64,000 nt of DNA from Candidatus Vecturithrix granuli (GCA_000739535.1 DF820472.1:1-64000); one strand, 5' to 3'. Positions 31,701-40,976 are shown, counted from the stretch's first letter. The notes: generated from the sequence alone by a model not told the origin. Program-made: numbers and translations.

Positions 31701-34398
31701 AATTTTGGTGAAATCACCGTATGAATCGGTCAAAGCTCTGGTCACGGTTGAACGCGAAGGTGTCATTGAACGTTGGGTGCAAACCATCGAAGGCAGCGCA
31801 GACACGATTGACATTCCGATCAAATCGGAATACATTCCGAATGTTTATGTTGGCGTCATGCTGATTCAAGGACGACTGACCTATGATAAGATCGAAGATG
31901 AACTGGATCTGGGCAAACCAGGCTTTAAAATTGGTTATACCGGCTTTCAGGTCAATCCGTCCGAACGACATTTGCAGGTTAATGTCACGCCGGATCGCGA
32001 AGAATATCGTCCAGGCGAAGAGGTGGAACTCAACCTGCAAGTGACCAATAAAGACGGCGTGGGACAGTCTGCGGAAGTCGTGGTTTCTGTCGTAGATGTG
32101 GGCGTATTGAATCTGATTAACTACGCCACGCCCGATCCCTTCGACTATTTTTATCGTTCTCGCGCTTTGGGCGTGTTAACCTCGGAATTGCGCACCAGCA
32201 TTGTCGGACAGCGGAATTACAGCGAAAAAGGTGAACGCAAACCCGGTGACGGACTTGACATGGCGGCCATGATGAAACTGATTGAACTGCGCGAGAAATT
32301 TAAACCGACCGCCTATCATAATCCTGAAGTGCGCACCGACACCAACGGCCGCGCCACCGTGCGGTTTACCCTGCCGGATAATCTGACTTCTTTCCGGATT
32401 ATGGCGACCGCGCATACGAAAGATTCACTTTTCGGAGCTGGCGACAAACGGATTAAGGTGAATAAAAATCTGATGCTCACCTCATCCTTGCCGCGATTCT
32501 TGCGCATCGGCGATACGATTCAGGCCGGGATTCTGGCGCACAATCGTACGCAAAACGATGGCGATGCGGCAATTCAAACCGAAACTGAGGGCGTGATGCT
32601 GGCAAGCCCTGACCTTCAGCAGATCAGGCTGCCAAAAGATGATAAACACGAGGTGTTGTTTACCTATAAGGCGCCGGATCAAGAACAGGATGCAACCTTT
32701 ATTTTCCGGGGCAAAATGGAAGACGAAAGCGACGGATTGAAAGTCAGCATCCCCGTCTTGCTGCACAGGTTGCCCTTAACAACCGCCTTGTTTGGCAATA
32801 CCACGCAGGACTGGCACCGCGAATTTGTCACTGTGCCGGAAGATGCGGTACCGGGTTGGGGCAATGTCCAACTCTCGCTGGCTTCGACCATGTTTACCGA
32901 CATCAAAGGCGGCGTGGATTTTCTGTTCGGCTATCCTTATGGCTGTCTGGAACAAAAAATTTCGCGTATCCTGCCGATGATTCTGGCCGAAGACCTGATT
33001 AGCGCGTTTGATCTCGACGTTCTGCAAGGCGACGATTATAAGGCCGTTGTGCAGAAAACTCTGGATGAATTCTCTTCTTTCCAACATGACAATGGCGGAT
33101 TTGGCTATTGGAAACGTCCGTATTCACCATCGCCTTTTGTCTCAGCGTATGCCGTCTTCACTCTGGCAATGGCGAAAAAGGCCGGGTATACAGTGGATGA
33201 AGAAGTTGAACAAAAAGCAGTGACCTATCTGGAAAATGTGCTCAAAGGGCAAAACGAACGCGCCACGATTTATCGTTACAACGAATTAGCCTGGAATACG
33301 ATTGATGCCTTTATCCTTTCCACGCTGGCCTTGTACGACAAATATCAGCCGGCGTATGCCACGCGGCTTTACGAAGTGCGTGACCGGCTGCCGGTGTTTG
33401 GCAAAGCCTTGCTGCTGAAAGCAGTACACCTTGGAAAAGGGACTGATCTGATCCGCAACACGCTGAAAGAAGAGTTATTGAATTCCGCCCGCATCGAAGC
33501 TCGCACCGCCTATTTTGAGGAAAAAGACGATGGCGGACTGGCCTGGATTCATCACTCTGATGTCCGCAGCACCGCAGCGGTGGCGCAGGCGTTAATGGAA
33601 GTTTATGGCGCAAGCGCAGAGAACGAAACCTTTATTCCGAAAGCGATTGAATGGCTGCTGCGACAAAGAAAACAGCAATCAGCCTGGCGCACCACGCAGG
33701 AAAACTTGTTTGTATTCTGGGCGCTTGCGACCTATCTGAATACCTTTGAAGCCACGGAGCCAGATTTTACCGGCAAAATCCTGGTCAATCGCAACGAAAT
33801 TCTCTCGGAATTATTCAAAGGCCGCACCACAAAAATTGCCACTCAGACCGTGCCGCTTGATCAGTTGCCCAAAGGCCAGGACAACCTGGTAGAATTTGCG
33901 AAAGAAGGCACAGGCCGCATGTATTACACTGCGGTGCTAACCTATCTGCCTTCAGGCGAGCCGGAGCCGATTGATTACGGAATTGCCGTGCAGAAATCAA
34001 TGACGGTTGTGAAAGGCAAGGGCAAAGGTACGGAAAACTTCTATCGCGGGGATCTGATCAAGGTGGAATTGACGATCACCACGCCGCGCGACCGCTTGTT
34101 TGTGTATGTGGATGATCCGCTTGCGTCCAGTTTTCAGGCCATCAACTTCAGTCTGAATACCACGGATCAGTCCTTACAAACATACATCAAGAACGATTCG
34201 CCTTTCCGTTACAGTGAATTTAAGGATGACCGCGTGGTATTTTACGCCGATTATCTGGATAAAGGCGTGCATCACATCTCGTATTTAGTGAGCGCGGAAC
34301 ACAGCGGCACGTTCAATCTGCCGCCGACCTTCTCGGCCGAAATGTACACGCCGGAAGTGTTCGGACAAACCGGGGCGGACGTGGTTAAAGTTGAGTAA
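28786..34398 (+). CDS. Bacterial alpha-2-macroglobulin with thioester
   Basis: Periplasmic protease trap of 1870 aa, which covalently captures attacking proteases when cleaved. MRKITVLLLVLVLTCPLAGFAAE is a signal peptide; LTC is a poor lipobox, so soluble or weakly anchored forms are both possible. Repeated macroglobulin (MG) domains follow, with TERGIYRPGEEVRI (MG2/MG3 hallmark) and a bait-like stretch. The thioester motif YGCLEQ (Cys about 1387) is intact and followed by an alpha-alpha toroid (DNGGFGYWKR). ATG 28786 with AAGGAGGG is chosen over the frame opening at 28738. The usual partner penicillin-binding protein PbpC is not adjacent. Confidence 0.93.
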   Translation: MRKITVLLLVLVLTCPLAGFAAEELKIISSTPQGDLNSLDDAKAITITFNYPITALSGVEKDLREGPLSIEPKVNGIYRWMGTSTLSFIPDESLMYGTRYVVQVNAPITAIGGEVMGKSASFSFVTPRPQVQQVYPYQEQDQVTLQQTLFMLFDQPMDPQKAAQFLTLTSETGSEVPLSVSYVDKADVEERQVYWVDEISEKILKIIPQKPLSMETGYTLKAKAGLPGKEGNLGMEQSYELKFRTYNHFRAEGVNPGSWQCSDQYYPEFGVRILFSNPVNRENLLKHLHFTPEVKMSSDEDYWYDSTEFVLSPNLQPNTDYTLTIDAELQDKYGNSLGQAVTFTFKTVDYAPYLSMPSGRVIAEAYLGSRFPVKVMNVYNAPFTMKAYRTPEDIIKAVKAMSEWDFQVSDPDVSREYQPNILPNKVAMMPFDLSEVLHEGETTGVIGLSMQFYDCINELHDYNTLIFLTNISATAKFSAINNVFWVTRLEDAGAVEGAEIELYDANQKFLWKGVTNAEGFLESPGWKELGLKATDSWEQPWVFALVRSGDDQVVIHSRDGTGIWPYRFGIDYRQNVEHLTNDGYIFTERGIYRPGEEVRIVGIVRDKAAGEFVTPEALEVEVKVTDPEDKEIFKQNMKLSEFGAFHFPLQLAGNAKIGTYWIECIFPIPEYLDLPKDELEWLDNSVSGSFRVEMYRPVEFEVNIDTPQTEYIKGDAASANIKASYLFGGALRNVPVEWNLSRSLYYFAPEDPQFAGYAFNVYDRPGGDHVAQKTERLDDNGEYRFEYTLTDSDFGPYSYSLDATVTDVNKRQVSKRKTLIVHGGEYYIGLKLESFFAASGEDFTLTTVAITPDETLLAGQNYQVQVKRIWWESVRRAGNGGRLYWESEQKEEVVQEFQVQSGFEPTALTFPIEKVGYYKIEAKGSDSRSNAIRSEDYFYAIGSGYAAWLREDDDYVELTPNAERYQPGDTARILVKSPYESVKALVTVEREGVIERWVQTIEGSADTIDIPIKSEYIPNVYVGVMLIQGRLTYDKIEDELDLGKPGFKIGYTGFQVNPSERHLQVNVTPDREEYRPGEEVELNLQVTNKDGVGQSAEVVVSVVDVGVLNLINYATPDPFDYFYRSRALGVLTSELRTSIVGQRNYSEKGERKPGDGLDMAAMMKLIELREKFKPTAYHNPEVRTDTNGRATVRFTLPDNLTSFRIMATAHTKDSLFGAGDKRIKVNKNLMLTSSLPRFLRIGDTIQAGILAHNRTQNDGDAAIQTETEGVMLASPDLQQIRLPKDDKHEVLFTYKAPDQEQDATFIFRGKMEDESDGLKVSIPVLLHRLPLTTALFGNTTQDWHREFVTVPEDAVPGWGNVQLSLASTMFTDIKGGVDFLFGYPYGCLEQKISRILPMILAEDLISAFDLDVLQGDDYKAVVQKTLDEFSSFQHDNGGFGYWKRPYSPSPFVSAYAVFTLAMAKKAGYTVDEEVEQKAVTYLENVLKGQNERATIYRYNELAWNTIDAFILSTLALYDKYQPAYATRLYEVRDRLPVFGKALLLKAVHLGKGTDLIRNTLKEELLNSARIEARTAYFEEKDDGGLAWIHHSDVRSTAAVAQALMEVYGASAENETFIPKAIEWLLRQRKQQSAWRTTQENLFVFWALATYLNTFEATEPDFTGKILVNRNEILSELFKGRTTKIATQTVPLDQLPKGQDNLVEFAKEGTGRMYYTAVLTYLPSGEPEPIDYGIAVQKSMTVVKGKGKGTENFYRGDLIKVELTITTPRDRLFVYVDDPLASSFQAINFSLNTTDQSLQTYIKNDSPFRYSEFKDDRVVFYADYLDKGVHHISYLVSAEHSGTFNLPPTFSAEMYTPEVFGQTGADVVKVE

Positions 34399-34425
34399 AC
34401 GACGCCTGTGCGGAATTGTGTGCTT

Positions 34426-34630
34426 AACCACAGATGAACACAGATGGATACGGATGAAGAAAATGGGCGTTGATGATCATTTCGGCCATGATTACAACGG
34501 ATTTGGGAATTAAACGGATAACGAATCGTATAATCCGCTCCATTCTTTCATCCGTTGTAGTGAGAGCCGAAACGATGGCCAACGCCAAAAATGAGAGAGT
34601 GATCTGTGTTCATCTGTGGTTCCGTTTTTT
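34426..34630. repeat. Inverted repeat with terminator-like end
   Basis: Perfect 20-bp arms AACCACAGATGAACACAGAT (34426-34445) and its complement (34602-34621) enclose about 156 bp without a supportable gene; CCGTTTTTT follows the right arm. The arm sequence resembles a common intergenic repeat of environmental bacteria. It may terminate macroglobulin transcription. Confidence 0.7.
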
Positions 34631-34664
34631 ACTACTAAGACAGTATTGTTTTTGAAGAACGTTG

Positions 34665-35900
34665 ATGAAAAAAACAGAGGTTTTGGAAATCCTTCGAAAT
34701 GGAGAAAACTCCGGGGTAGAATTTAAACGTGACAGCATTGATAACGCCGCCTTAGCAAAAGAACTGGTCGCATTATCAAACGCCTGGGGCGGATACATTT
34801 TCCTGGGAGTTGATGATCAAGGAATAGTAGTCGGATTGACGCGCCCCAATCTTGAGGAATGGGTTATGACCACATGCCGGGATAAAATCCGTCCGGAAAT
34901 CATTCCGTACTTTGAAATTCTGCAAGATGTTGTTCCCGGAAAGAATATTGCCATCATCAAAGTTGAACGGGGCTGGACCGTGCATCACCGCTGGCATAAC
35001 AATCATCGTACCTATTATCTGCGGGTAGGCTCAGAAAGCCGTGAAGCCAGTCAGGAGGAATTGGGACGGCTCTTTCAGCAGCGAGGAGCGTTTCGGGTAG
35101 AAACGCGGTCGGTATCGGGCAGCAGCCTGAAAGATCTGGATCGGGAACGTTTAGAAGATTATTTCGGACGAGTTCGAGCCCAGGAAATCCCGGATTATGA
35201 CGATGAGACGAGTTGGCGAAAACTCCTCGTCAACACCGAAATGCTGAGTGATGAAAGCGAAAATTATCCCTGTACTATAGCCGGTTTGCTGCTTTTCGGA
35301 AAACAACCTCACCGTTTTTTGCCGCAGTCAGCAATTGAAGCTAATGCCTTTTCCGGCGTTGAAAAGGATTATGCTGCTATTGAACGCAGCACATTTCGCG
35401 GTCCAATTGTCGGATTATTCCGAAAGAAGGAATATGAACTTACCCTGGTTGATCCGGGGCTGATTGAAAAAGCCCTCAGCTTTGTGAGGCGTAATACCAT
35501 TCCAAGCGCAAAATTGCTGAACGGAACTGTGAGGGTGGATATACCCTGTTACCCTGACGACGTAATTCGAGAAGCCGTGGTCAATGCGATTGTGCATCGT
35601 GACTATTTATTGTCGGCGACCGATATTGAGCTTATGCTGTACGCCAATCGCCTGGAAATTATTTCACCCGGACAACTGCCAAACGGCGTCACGGTCGAAA
35701 AAATGAAAACCGGCTGCCGGGCGGCAAGAAATCAATTGTTGAAAGATGTGCTGCGAGATTACGGATACATGGAACATATCGGCATGGGCATCCCCAGAAA
35801 AATTATCAAAGGCATGAAAGCGCACAATGGGACAGAACCGGAATTGATTGCCGGTGAAGAAGAATTTCTGCTGCGCTTATCAGCGCGCAGCCCTGAGTAA
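34665..35900 (+). CDS. AlbA_2/Schlafen-like ATP-binding protein
   Basis: 411-aa cytoplasmic protein. The N-terminal AlbA_2 (Schlafen AAA_4) domain shows GENSGVEFKRD, ELVALSNAWGGYIFLGVDDQGIVVGL and IPYFEIL. The C-terminal half is the conserved HATPase_c_4-like region (IREAVVNAIVHRDYL, YANRLEIISPGQLP, HIGMGIPRKII). These proteins are called transcriptional regulators or RecG-related; some act in defence or tRNA/RNA cleavage. Role here is unknown. ATG 34665 follows the repeat closely. It converges on the Ser/Thr kinase. Confidence 0.85.
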   Translation: MKKTEVLEILRNGENSGVEFKRDSIDNAALAKELVALSNAWGGYIFLGVDDQGIVVGLTRPNLEEWVMTTCRDKIRPEIIPYFEILQDVVPGKNIAIIKVERGWTVHHRWHNNHRTYYLRVGSESREASQEELGRLFQQRGAFRVETRSVSGSSLKDLDRERLEDYFGRVRAQEIPDYDDETSWRKLLVNTEMLSDESENYPCTIAGLLLFGKQPHRFLPQSAIEANAFSGVEKDYAAIERSTFRGPIVGLFRKKEYELTLVDPGLIEKALSFVRRNTIPSAKLLNGTVRVDIPCYPDDVIREAVVNAIVHRDYLLSATDIELMLYANRLEIISPGQLPNGVTVEKMKTGCRAARNQLLKDVLRDYGYMEHIGMGIPRKIIKGMKAHNGTEPELIAGEEEFLLRLSARSPE

Positions 35901-35932
35901 GCGCAGAGCTTTTGGACGTCATCGAAAGGCGT

Positions 35933-37243
35933 TTATACGCCGGAAAGATACTCCTCAAACTCCTGAAGCAGCCATTCTAACTCGGCTTGCGTCAGATTGG
36001 TGGCAATTTCCAACGTCTGACCTTCATGATTAATTCCTAGCACTGACCGTTGGCGTTTTTTCTTTCTTCCGGGCAATCCCTTTTTAAAATAGCCGGTAAT
36101 TGCTGTTTTTCGCAGAGAAGAAAGGGGAATAGTTTTGGGTGGGCCAATTCCAAAAGGTTTGGTATAGATTTCGATGTTTTGGGGACTCAATTCGATTCTG
36201 CTCTGTCCAAAAAGATTATCCAGCCCTACGACGATTAGCAAGATTCCAAGCAAACTGAAAGGTCCCGCATGGAAACCCCCGAGGCCTCCCAGGATGAGCA
36301 AACCAAGAAGTATTCTTGTAATCCCTTTTCCGCGCGTACGCTTTGGGATCAAAAACTCGATATGCTGCTGGCCTTTCACGATCTTTTTAATTGGCGTATG
36401 GGAAGGTTTGGCAACTTTCACAGTAAGCGTGGGGGCCTTGGTGGTAAAAGTGTTTTCGAGGATGTTCCTGACCGCGTCTGGCGAAGCAATGCGTTTGCTC
36501 ACATCAAATTCCAGTAATCCATTTAACAATCGCCGCATTTGCGTTGAGATCCGGAGAGACTTCTGAAAATCCGGTTTGTACTGTTCGGTCGGAAAATCCG
36601 CAGGGGGCCGGTGAGAGAGCATATACAGCAGCGTGGCTCCGGCAGCATAATAATCGGAGGCGGGCACGGCCTGGCCGCTGAATTGTTCAAAGGGCACATA
36701 GCCATACGTTCCGACAATGGTTGAGCCTCCCAGAAAGGTGGTGCGGATTTTCTCCTGCACCGCCCCAAAGTCAACCAGATAGACCTCATTGGTCTGGGAA
36801 AGTAACAGATTTTTGGGGTTAATATCCCGGTGAATCACCGGTGGGTGCAAGGTATGCAAATACGCCAAAATATTGATAAGTTGCAAGAAGATGTCTAGGA
36901 TTTCCCTTTCCGTGCCTCGCCATCCGCCTTCTACCAGGGCTTGTAAGGTTTTCCCCTCAACATATTCCTGCACCAGGGTGAATTGAGTGTCAGCGGAGGA
37001 TTCCAGCGTAAAATAATCGATATAGGCCGGAATACGCGGATGGTTGAGTTTTTGCAAAATGGCAACTTCCCGTTCAAATAATTCCAGAGGTTTCCATTCC
37101 TGTAGGCGGGAAAAATGCAATTGTTTCAGGGCAACTATACGATTTTCCTGCATATCCATCGCTCGATAGGTTATGCCCATACTTCCCTGCCCGAGGATGC
37201 TCTCAATCCGGTAGCGATGTTGAAGGATGTCGCCAATATCCAT
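35933..37243 (-). CDS. Ser/Thr protein kinase with C-terminal membrane region
   Basis: 436 aa. The kinase domain (1-265) is complete: Gly loop GQGSMGITY, Lys in VALKQLHF, catalytic loop VIHRDINPKNLLL, DFG in LVDFGAVQ and TVIGTYGYVPFEQF activation loop. A basic linker leads to two close hydrophobic stretches (ITRILLGLLILGGLGG and GILLIVVGLDNLF) and a small C-terminal domain (about 345-436). It is cytoplasmic kinase anchored to the inner membrane, with no PASTA or sensor repeats. It follows the BatDE gene by 99 bp on the same strand and may be co-transcribed. Confidence 0.92.
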   Translation of the reverse strand: MDIGDILQHRYRIESILGQGSMGITYRAMDMQENRIVALKQLHFSRLQEWKPLELFEREVAILQKLNHPRIPAYIDYFTLESSADTQFTLVQEYVEGKTLQALVEGGWRGTEREILDIFLQLINILAYLHTLHPPVIHRDINPKNLLLSQTNEVYLVDFGAVQEKIRTTFLGGSTIVGTYGYVPFEQFSGQAVPASDYYAAGATLLYMLSHRPPADFPTEQYKPDFQKSLRISTQMRRLLNGLLEFDVSKRIASPDAVRNILENTFTTKAPTLTVKVAKPSHTPIKKIVKGQQHIEFLIPKRTRGKGITRILLGLLILGGLGGFHAGPFSLLGILLIVVGLDNLFGQSRIELSPQNIEIYTKPFGIGPPKTIPLSSLRKTAITGYFKKGLPGRKKKRQRSVLGINHEGQTLEIATNLTQAELEWLLQEFEEYLSGV

Positions 37244-37275
37244 GTTAAGTCAATAAATAATTTCTTTGAAAAACA

Positions 37276-37322
37276 TTGTTTCGGGAATGAGTCTTCGGAA
37301 ATTCGCGTATCATTCCCGGAAT
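37276..37322. repeat. TTGTTTCGGGAA-type palindrome, copy 1
   Basis: ATTGTTTCGGGAATGA and TCATTCCCGGAATAA are inverted arms between BatDE and the kinase. A better-preserved relative lies at 48566-48608. Confidence 0.65.
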
Positions 37323-37342
37323 AATTCAATTTACGCCGTTGT

Positions 37343-39991
37343 TCACTGAGGATGAATACGTTCCAGATCCTTGCGCATCACCCAGCCGATCACTTTATTG
37401 GGCAGTTGAATTTCTACCCAATCGAGTCTTTCGCGTTGAATGCGGACTCTGGCGCCTTCATGAATGGCAAACACTGCTGAATAGCCTTCGCCCGGTCCGG
37501 TCTTGGCTTCAACCTGCGGAGCAAGCAGAATCGCTTCTGTCGTGGAACTATAATGCGACGCTATAGACATGAATAATATTCCTGACACTATCCAGAACAA
37601 GGCAGGAAGCGCGCCAATATAAAGTAGTCGTTTTCGCCATTGACGCGACGCAAATATTCCCATAATCATTAAGAGAGAGAGCAGCAGAAAGAAAAAGAGC
37701 ATCACGAAACCCACTTCATCAGGCGTAAACGCCTCGCGCATTTGTTTTAACATTTCGAGAATTTTCCCATCGCTCTCTTGCTCCATTTTATCAAGCGTCA
37801 ACGCCCGGGCATATTGCAGATTAAAGGCGACATCTTCATCGCGCGGCAGCAAGCGCCGGGCGCGTTCGTAATTCAGAATAGCTTCTCCGATTTTTTGGGA
37901 TTTGAGCAGGGCATTGCCAAGATTGTAATATACATAGCCGTTCTCAATACCCGAAGTGAGGATTCCCCGATAGCGGGCAATGGCTTCCTGATAATTTTCC
38001 TGTTCATAGAACGCATTTCCCTGTTGAAAGAGTTCTTCAACTGAGGATGTCGCGCACCATACCCGCGAAGAGACGACGATACTGGTACATGCGAATACCA
38101 GCAGCACAGACAAGGGAACTCTCATAGTTTTGAGGGGTTTCAGGCCATTGAGTCGCTCAACTTGTGAGATGATTGCCTCAACATGCTCCAGCATAGTTTG
38201 CATATCCTTATTGCTCGCGTCAATCGGAGCAAAACGGGCGTAATCGCATTGCTCAAGACAATTTTTCAATAATTGAGCCGAATCTTCATCAAGTCCCTGT
38301 TCAATGAGGATCTGGCTGATTTCACCGCTGATTCCTGCGGGCGGCAGATTCAGTTTATCGCCAAGATACTGCCGCAAAATATTGGAAATCTCGGCGTAAA
38401 ATGCTTTGCTGTTTCCCTGCTGCATCAATTGGCCTGCTGTTTTCAAGCGGGTTTTCGACTGCTTATTCGCCCGTTTTTGTCGTACATACCGCTCATCCCG
38501 CATGTAGGTATCACGATAGTGTTTATAACCAAACGCAGCAATGATCGCCAGAATCGGGACAATGTGCAGCAGGAGGAACATCCCGCTCTGATGCCAGGAG
38601 CCTCGCTGATCAGTTAAGCGGGGCATGTTGGTTTTAATGAAGCGAATATCTTGCCCTAGCAATTTGACTTCTTCTTTGGTCGTGATCAGTCGTTCTACCG
38701 GAGTTTCTGCTTGAGCTTTTGGCAGTACGACTAGGTGGATCGGTTCCGAATGCAATGTTTGATACGTCTGGCGTTGCGGATCAAAATAGGAAAACTGCAC
38801 CGGGGCGATCTGAAATTCGCCATCCTGAGACGGGATAATCACGGTTTCAAAGATTTTTTCGCCCTGAAGCGGTTCTTGCAAAGGAAACGGATTTTCCGTA
38901 ATCTGCGTGTCATAGCGTTTAAAGGCTTCAGGAAGCGTAATCACCGGTTCTTTAATTGTCTTAATGTTTCCGCTGCCCTGAATTTTCACAGTCAAGGTGA
39001 TCGGCTCATCTTGTGTGACTTTTTGCGCTGACGTCGTGACAGACATGGAATAGCTGCCGACATCGCCGTTAAAAGTTGCCGGCCGATTTTCTTCCGGGAG
39101 CGGCAGAATTTTCAACACCAACGGCTGCGTTTTTCTAATGACTTCCTGGGTTCCTCCGAAAAATGGATCATCGAATAGTTGGTTAAAGGGATCATTGGAC
39201 CAGGCGCGTGCCCTTGATCTGGTTCTCACCGCGAGCGTCATTACCAGGGGATCAATGGTCACTTCCCCGCTTGTTGTTGGAAATAAGGCAGTCTTTTTCA
39301 TCAGGGCGACTCCATATTGCTGCCCGTTGAGCGCGACATATTGCAATTTCGGCGGACTGGGAGTTTGAAGCTCTTCAACCCAGAATCCGGTAAATTGCGG
39401 CTGTTGCGAGATATCATAGCCGGAAATATTGACCTGGGTGTATAAATAAAATGAAACCGTGATTTGTTCGCCGATGTAGGCTGTTTCTTTATCAACTTCA
39501 GCCTTCAGGAAAACCTCGGGCTGCTCAGTTTGCTGAGGCGATCCCTGTCCCTGTTGAGATGGCCCTTGCGGCGTTTGATCCGGAGCCGCGCCTTTCACGA
39601 CTTCAACTTTGATGGGATCAGTGGTATAGGTTTTGCCTTCATAATTGAGCGTTGCGGAACCGATTTCCAGCGTTCCGGTATTTTTGGGCGAAAGCATGTA
39701 TTGATACGAAATGGAACTGGTATATTTCCCATTAATAATCGAAATGCTGGAAGATTGATTCGGACCGCGCAGCACATCGAAATCCTTTTTTAAATCCGGC
39801 AATTCCGGCCTGAGATCCGTGACCATATTATCGCCGGAAATAATAAATGACAATACCAACACATCCTCAAACGCCATCCGGGTTTTATCCACATCGGCTT
39901 TAAACGTGAACACGCCGGCATGAACGGCATTCGCCAATAAAAGGATAATCGTTGCACCAAACCAAAATCCATGTAATCTGCTGCTCTTCAT
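37343..39991 (-). CDS. BatD-BatE fusion protein
   Basis: 882-aa membrane protein. A signal peptide (MKSSRLHGFWFGATIILLL...HAG) precedes the BatD "oxygen tolerance" beta-sandwich domains (ADVDKTRMAFEDVLVL, EVFLKAEVDKETAYIGEQITV). A membrane span near 475-495 follows, then a helical cytoplasmic part. From about 600 a second signal-like segment (MRVPLSVLLVFACTSIVV) starts a BatE half: TPRs (YYNLGNALLKSQKIGEAILNYERA), two membrane helices and an SH3 domain (VEAKTGPGEGYSAVFAIHEGARVRI) at the end. In Bat operons these are separate genes. The start 39991 is chosen because the upstream frame (to 40090) translates an intergenic repeat and overlaps BatC. It supports envelope integrity with MoxR/VWA partners. 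Confidence 0.88.
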   Translation of the reverse strand: MKSSRLHGFWFGATIILLLANAVHAGVFTFKADVDKTRMAFEDVLVLSFIISGDNMVTDLRPELPDLKKDFDVLRGPNQSSSISIINGKYTSSISYQYMLSPKNTGTLEIGSATLNYEGKTYTTDPIKVEVVKGAAPDQTPQGPSQQGQGSPQQTEQPEVFLKAEVDKETAYIGEQITVSFYLYTQVNISGYDISQQPQFTGFWVEELQTPSPPKLQYVALNGQQYGVALMKKTALFPTTSGEVTIDPLVMTLAVRTRSRARAWSNDPFNQLFDDPFFGGTQEVIRKTQPLVLKILPLPEENRPATFNGDVGSYSMSVTTSAQKVTQDEPITLTVKIQGSGNIKTIKEPVITLPEAFKRYDTQITENPFPLQEPLQGEKIFETVIIPSQDGEFQIAPVQFSYFDPQRQTYQTLHSEPIHLVVLPKAQAETPVERLITTKEEVKLLGQDIRFIKTNMPRLTDQRGSWHQSGMFLLLHIVPILAIIAAFGYKHYRDTYMRDERYVRQKRANKQSKTRLKTAGQLMQQGNSKAFYAEISNILRQYLGDKLNLPPAGISGEISQILIEQGLDEDSAQLLKNCLEQCDYARFAPIDASNKDMQTMLEHVEAIISQVERLNGLKPLKTMRVPLSVLLVFACTSIVVSSRVWCATSSVEELFQQGNAFYEQENYQEAIARYRGILTSGIENGYVYYNLGNALLKSQKIGEAILNYERARRLLPRDEDVAFNLQYARALTLDKMEQESDGKILEMLKQMREAFTPDEVGFVMLFFFLLLSLLMIMGIFASRQWRKRLLYIGALPALFWIVSGILFMSIASHYSSTTEAILLAPQVEAKTGPGEGYSAVFAIHEGARVRIQRERLDWVEIQLPNKVIGWVMRKDLERIHPQ

Positions 39992-40083
39992 AACTGAAAA
40001 TATCAAACCCACGCCAGAGCGCAAAGGTCGCCCACACTCCTCTTCATTTCTTTGCGAACATTGCGTCTTTGCGTGAAATATGT

Positions 40084-40848
40084 TTACCAATCTTTTTCTA
40101 CAGGTCGAGGAACGCTCTGTACCTGTTGCTGTTGCAACTGTTCCTTTTCTTTGAGCGCGTCCAGAATCCGCAACGCTTCTTCTTGCGACAATTGCTGTTC
40201 TTGCTCTTCAGGCGATTGTTCCTGAGCCTGTGCAGCTTGCTGCTGCTGTTCTTCTTGTTGTTTTTGCTGCTGCTCCTGCTGTTGCTCTTCCTTATTTTCT
40301 TGTTGCTGCTGCTTCTGCTGATTTTGCTGCTGTTCTTGCTGTTCTTTTTGCTCCTCTTGATCTTGCTGTTGCTGTTGTTGCTGCTGAGGCGGAGGCTGTA
40401 CAATCAGCTTTTCCACAATCTGTTTATTTTGCTGAGCCTGTTGATGGCGCGGATTCAGTTCCAACGCCTGTTTGTAGGCTTCTAAGGCCTGTTGATATTG
40501 CCCTTGTTTGAGCCAGGCATTGCCGCTATTATATTGGACATCCGCTTTAAAATTACTGTTATCAGAAGTTTCCAGAGCTTTCTGATACATCTCGACCGCC
40601 TGAGCATAGTTGCCCTGTTTTGTCAGGGTATTGCCCATATTGGCGTACAGTTTTGGCAGACGCAGATCGCCGGGCTGGCTGTTCACATCGGCTTCGGTAA
40701 AGGACTGTAAGGCCTCATCGTATCGCCCGGCATCAAAGAGTTCGTTCCCTTTTTTCGTATTCCGAGCCACAATATCGCCCCAGGTAAAGCCCATCAAAAA
40801 ACAAGAAAGCGCGATCAAGCTGTGTATCATACATTTTTGAATGCGCAT
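40084..40848 (-). CDS. BatC-like TPR protein with Gln-rich tail
   Basis: 254 aa. An N-terminal hydrophobic stretch (MIHSLIALSCFLMGF) could be a signal or a lipoprotein anchor (ALSC). About four TPRs follow (GNELFDAGRYDEALQSF, ANMGNTLTKQGNYAQAVEMYQKAL, LKQGQYQQALEAYKQALEL). Then comes about 90 residues of Gln/Glu-rich low complexity, and the tail PVEKDW, which matches the end of BatC proteins. ATG 40848 precedes the hydrophobic segment; the frame opens at 40887. Length polymorphism through CAG/CTG slippage is likely in the tail. It lies directly upstream of the BatDE gene. Confidence 0.85.
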   Translation of the reverse strand: MRIQKCMIHSLIALSCFLMGFTWGDIVARNTKKGNELFDAGRYDEALQSFTEADVNSQPGDLRLPKLYANMGNTLTKQGNYAQAVEMYQKALETSDNSNFKADVQYNSGNAWLKQGQYQQALEAYKQALELNPRHQQAQQNKQIVEKLIVQPPPQQQQQQQQDQEEQKEQQEQQQNQQKQQQQENKEEQQQEQQQKQQEEQQQQAAQAQEQSPEEQEQQLSQEEALRILDALKEKEQLQQQQVQSVPRPVEKDW

Positions 40849-40874
40849 AAATATCAACTCTTTTAAAAATCTCC

Positions 40875-40932
40875 GTACCCCGGACATCCCTGTCCGGGGT
40901 ATTTGCCTGCCGGACAGGGATGTTCCGGGTAC
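40875..40932. repeat. Double palindrome upstream of batC
   Basis: GTACCCCGGACATCCCTG...CCGGGGTA and GCCGGACAGGGATGTTCCGGGTAC are mutually inverted, the same paired layout as the leader repeats but a different sequence. It lies 27 nt upstream of the BatC start. Confidence 0.75.
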
Positions 40933-40952
40933 GAATCGATCATTTTCATTAT

Positions 40953-40976
40953 ACCAGGTAAGCGTCAGCTCATGAC
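40953..40976. repeat. ACCAGGTAAGCG...GCTCATGA motif, copy 1
   Basis: The same motif recurs at 55401-55423, and a shortened form at 55289-55308. Each is part of a small dyad AGCG..CGCT or AGCT next to larger palindromes. Confidence 0.5.

Noticed and set aside
40069-40485. Leu/Phe-rich plus-strand ORF that looks like a membrane protein
   Set aside because: It is the antisense reading of the Gln-rich repeat of the BatC-like gene (CAG/TTG codons read as Leu).
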